This document shows positions 61,961-64,000 of a DNA stretch of 64,000 nt, piece after piece. Location: assembly GCA_900230115.1 (NCBI GenBank), contig LT907983.1, forward strand, positions 1,550,001-1,614,000, written 5' to 3'. Made by a program: the position numbers and the translations under genes. Within the stretch, counting starts at the first letter, position 1. Every line of letters starts with the position of its first letter. The notes beneath the pieces are model-generated. The model had not been told where the DNA came from. It did not search any database and saw only the letters and a program-made list of their open reading frames with translations. Origin of the DNA: Spirosomataceae bacterium TFI 002. Lineage in GTDB: Bacteria; Bacteroidota; Bacteroidia; Cytophagales; Spirosomataceae.

Positions 61961-64000
61961 TTAACGATGACGTCTTTGTCCCGAAAACTCCATGGCCTCT
62001 CCTTTACCAAATCCAAAACTCACACCGAAGGTGATAAATCTTCCTCTCTGGCTAAAGTTTCGTAAGTAAAAGCTGTCTTGAGCAGCTATGCTTTCTGAGA
62101 TACGAGTAGCAAAAAGATCCCTAATACTGAGGTTAAGAATTGCCTTACCTTTCACTATCTTCTTTCTCGCACCTAAATCAAAGTAGTAAGCAGGCGAAAT
62201 ATCTCTTTGGAAAGTTCGGAAACCAGACTGGTAATTATTGCCAACCTCAATGTCTATATCAGCCGGTAATTTAAATTTGGCTGTAATTCTATTTGACCAT
62301 TGTTGCCCATTGAAATCAAAAGAAGTATTTTCAAAACTTCCATCTCGTTGGAAATAGTTAAAGTTAAAGTTTTCGTTGATCGTAACCCATTTGGCAGGAA
62401 TCATTTTAAGGTTAAGCTCCGTTCCGAAAGTGTTATTTGTACCCACATTCACTGGCTGAGACAAACTAATGTTGTTTTGAAATGTAACGACTTGCTCCAC
62501 TACGTCGTCTGTATGGCTATGAAAAACAGCGAAATTAAGAGAAGTAGAGCCGTAATCGAAAATACTATTTAACTCATAAGAGTCTGTAAATTCTGGTTGT
62601 AAGTTTGGATTTCCAGTACGAACATTGAAGCTATTTCTAATATTATAGAAAGGGTTCAAATCCCATAATCTAGGTCGGAAGATTCGCTTAGAATACCCAG
62701 CCTGCAAAGAGAAGTTTTGACTGATTTTATAAGAAGTGTGAGCACTAGGAAAAAGGTTCGTGTAGTTCTTATCATTATTCTCGTTGGTGGTTCTTAAAAG
62801 CGTATTCAAATCAGTGTTTTCAAGTCTTAGCCCAAGCTTAAGTCCCCACTTTTCACCTTCATAAGCTCCTGTACTATATATTCCAAGCACTTTTTGATTC
62901 CACTCAAAAACATTAGACTGAGCAACATTTTCAACCCAGATACCATCAAGTAGATCGGCATTTGAGAAATCGTTGGTCACGTTATTAATTGCATATTGAG
63001 AACCAGTTTCAATGGTAAACTTGTTTTCGAAAGGCTGAGTGTAATCAAGCTTGAATGTATAATCTGCTCTCGAAAAGTTCGTTAATGCCCTCTGTTCTGT
63101 ATTGAGGTCGTCTCCGAGTGTTGTTAAATTCTTAAAGTTCATGCCTTGGTCTTTACCAAAGTAATTTCCTATTGCTGAGAATAGCAATGCATGTTCTTTA
63201 TTATCTTCAAAGTCCTTTTTGTATTGTAACTCATACTGCCATTTTGGATTTGTGGCTGTAGTAAGTTCGCTTCTTGTAAAGCCTTTTGATAACGTATTTT
63301 GATCAAATAGTTCAAAGTCACTTACTGAGTTTTCATCTTCAATTTCGTAGGCAAAATTCCCTGAAAGTGTCAACACATTGAGGTCATTGATATGGTAATC
63401 TGTACCTAATATGAAGTTGTAAAAAGTCTCGTTCTTATTGCTTTGGCCTACACTCATTACTTGTGTGTTATTTACCAAATCTCGGTTTTCGCTTTCATCG
63501 TCGCTTGGGTAAGTTCTTCTTCCTACACCTATTTGACTAAAGAGGTTAAACTTTTCGGTTCTTCGGTTCAAACTAAACCCTAAGCTATGATTATTTGGGA
63601 CTCCAGTATTGAGCGAAACAGAGCCATTGATTCCTTTTTTTTCTTCTTTCTTTAATACGATATTAATAATTCCTGAAGTTCCTTCTGCTTCATACTTTGC
63701 AGATGGATTCGTAATCACTTCAATTTTTTCGATCATATCGGCGGTAATGGTTCCTAAGGCATTTCCTGCCTGATCCGCCAAAACTGATGGTTTGCCATTG
63801 ATAAGGATTTGTACCCCTTGGCTACCCCTCAAGCTAATTGCACCCTCAATACTTACAGTAACAGAAGGAACATTATTAAGTACCTCCAATGCACTCGCTC
63901 CTGTATTACTGAGATCTTTACCTACATTAAATACACGCTTGTCTAACTTAAACTCTGTTTGAGATAACTCGGCACGTACCACAACTTCTTCCAAAACCTT
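61961..64000 (-). CDS. TonB-dependent receptor-like outer membrane protein (partial, 5' end outside the window)
   Basis: The open frame runs off the window end (the last in-window codons read KVLEEVVVRAELS), so the signal peptide and CarboxypepD_reg domain are missing here. It has the plug (EVLNNVPSVTVSIEGAISLR, ILINGKPSVL, ITNPSAKYEAEGTSGIINIV) and a barrel with RPRLWDLNPFYNIRN and GNPNLQPEFTDSYEL, the hallmark of this family. It is a paralogue of the receptor gene downstream on the same strand, about 115 bases apart. The ligand is unknown. Confidence 0.92.
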   Translation of the reverse strand, partial: KVLEEVVVRAELSQTEFKLDKRVFNVGKDLSNTGASALEVLNNVPSVTVSIEGAISLRGSQGVQILINGKPSVLADQAGNALGTITADMIEKIEVITNPSAKYEAEGTSGIINIVLKKEEKKGINGSVSLNTGVPNNHSLGFSLNRRTEKFNLFSQIGVGRRTYPSDDESENRDLVNNTQVMSVGQSNKNETFYNFILGTDYHINDLNVLTLSGNFAYEIEDENSVSDFELFDQNTLSKGFTRSELTTATNPKWQYELQYKKDFEDNKEHALLFSAIGNYFGKDQGMNFKNLTTLGDDLNTEQRALTNFSRADYTFKLDYTQPFENKFTIETGSQYAINNVTNDFSNADLLDGIWVENVAQSNVFEWNQKVLGIYSTGAYEGEKWGLKLGLRLENTDLNTLLRTTNENNDKNYTNLFPSAHTSYKISQNFSLQAGYSKRIFRPRLWDLNPFYNIRNSFNVRTGNPNLQPEFTDSYELNSIFDYGSTSLNFAVFHSHTDDVVEQVVTFQNNISLSQPVNVGTNNTFGTELNLKMIPAKWVTINENFNFNYFQRDGSFENTSFDFNGQQWSNRITAKFKLPADIDIEVGNNYQSGFRTFQRDISPAYYFDLGARKKIVKGKAILNLSIRDLFATRISESIAAQDSFYLRNFSQRGRFITFGVSFGFGKGEAMEFSGQRRHR

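Noticed and set aside
62650-62675. Sequence GGGTTCAAATCCC resembling a tRNA T-loop
   Set aside because: It lies inside the coding frame of the receptor gene and no acceptor, D or anticodon stem could be found around it.
1-64000. CRISPR array, rRNA, tRNA or insertion sequence
   Set aside because: None was seen: no regularly spaced repeats, no rRNA-like conserved stretches, no transposase frame.

Overview
This is an AT-rich chromosomal window from a member of the Bacteroidota, most likely an environmental Cytophagales bacterium. The evidence is a SusC/SusD pair, a very large VCBS/ASPIC lipoprotein, many lipoproteins with a Bacteroidota-type lipobox, Tat-exported enzymes, CarboxypepD_reg/TonB-type receptors, DUF2480 and DUF4126 proteins, and promoter boxes of the TAnnTTTG type instead of TATAAT. 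No rRNA, tRNA, CRISPR array or intact insertion sequence was seen.

Layout. 1-2.3 kb: a possible frameshifted small gene, a DUF4126 membrane protein and two tandem paralogous secreted proteins. 2.5-11.1 kb: a glycan-uptake block (SusC, SusD, VCBS/ASPIC lipoprotein). 11.1-17.8 kb: a zinc-ribbon protein, a DPP-IV-like peptidase, two short ssb paralogues separated by a GxxExxY gene with flanking inverted repeats, an Xaa-Pro aminopeptidase, a lipoprotein and a DUF1761 protein. 17.9-18.5 kb: a YefM-YoeB toxin-antitoxin operon with its operator. 18.5-28.4 kb: housekeeping and envelope genes (tetrapyrrole-methylase family enzyme, tdk, a PorV-like barrel with a helix-hairpin-helix barrel protein, aldose epimerase-like, MazG-like, DUF2480). 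28.5-31.8 kb: a probable copper operon (Cys-motif membrane protein, MbnP-like lipoprotein, MbnH/MauG-like di-haem protein, Cys-motif barrel). 31.8-48.9 kb: folA, a SNF2 helicase, a Tat epimerase, two serine hydrolases, a soluble PQQ-type sugar dehydrogenase, a sugar-phosphate isomerase-like protein, an AIM24 protein, gltX and a DUF5916 barrel. 49.0-58.0 kb: a six-gene defence-type island. 58.1-64 kb: an SDR enzyme, dgkA and two TonB-receptor-like barrels, the last one cut by the window end.

The most interesting region is the island at 49.0-58.0 kb: a C5-cytosine methyltransferase, a 74-residue protein, a MORC-like GHKL ATPase, a Z1-domain ATPase, a PD-(D/E)XK protein and an AIPR-family protein. 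All are on one strand, several overlap, and a recognisable promoter and a perfect 12-bp inverted repeat lie ahead. The families have been linked to restriction-like systems by comparative genomics, but how they work together is poorly defined. Runners-up are the copper operon, the 12-bp-phased TGTACA operator of the toxin-antitoxin pair, the GxxExxY cassette, and a structured intergenic repeat at 35.7 kb.
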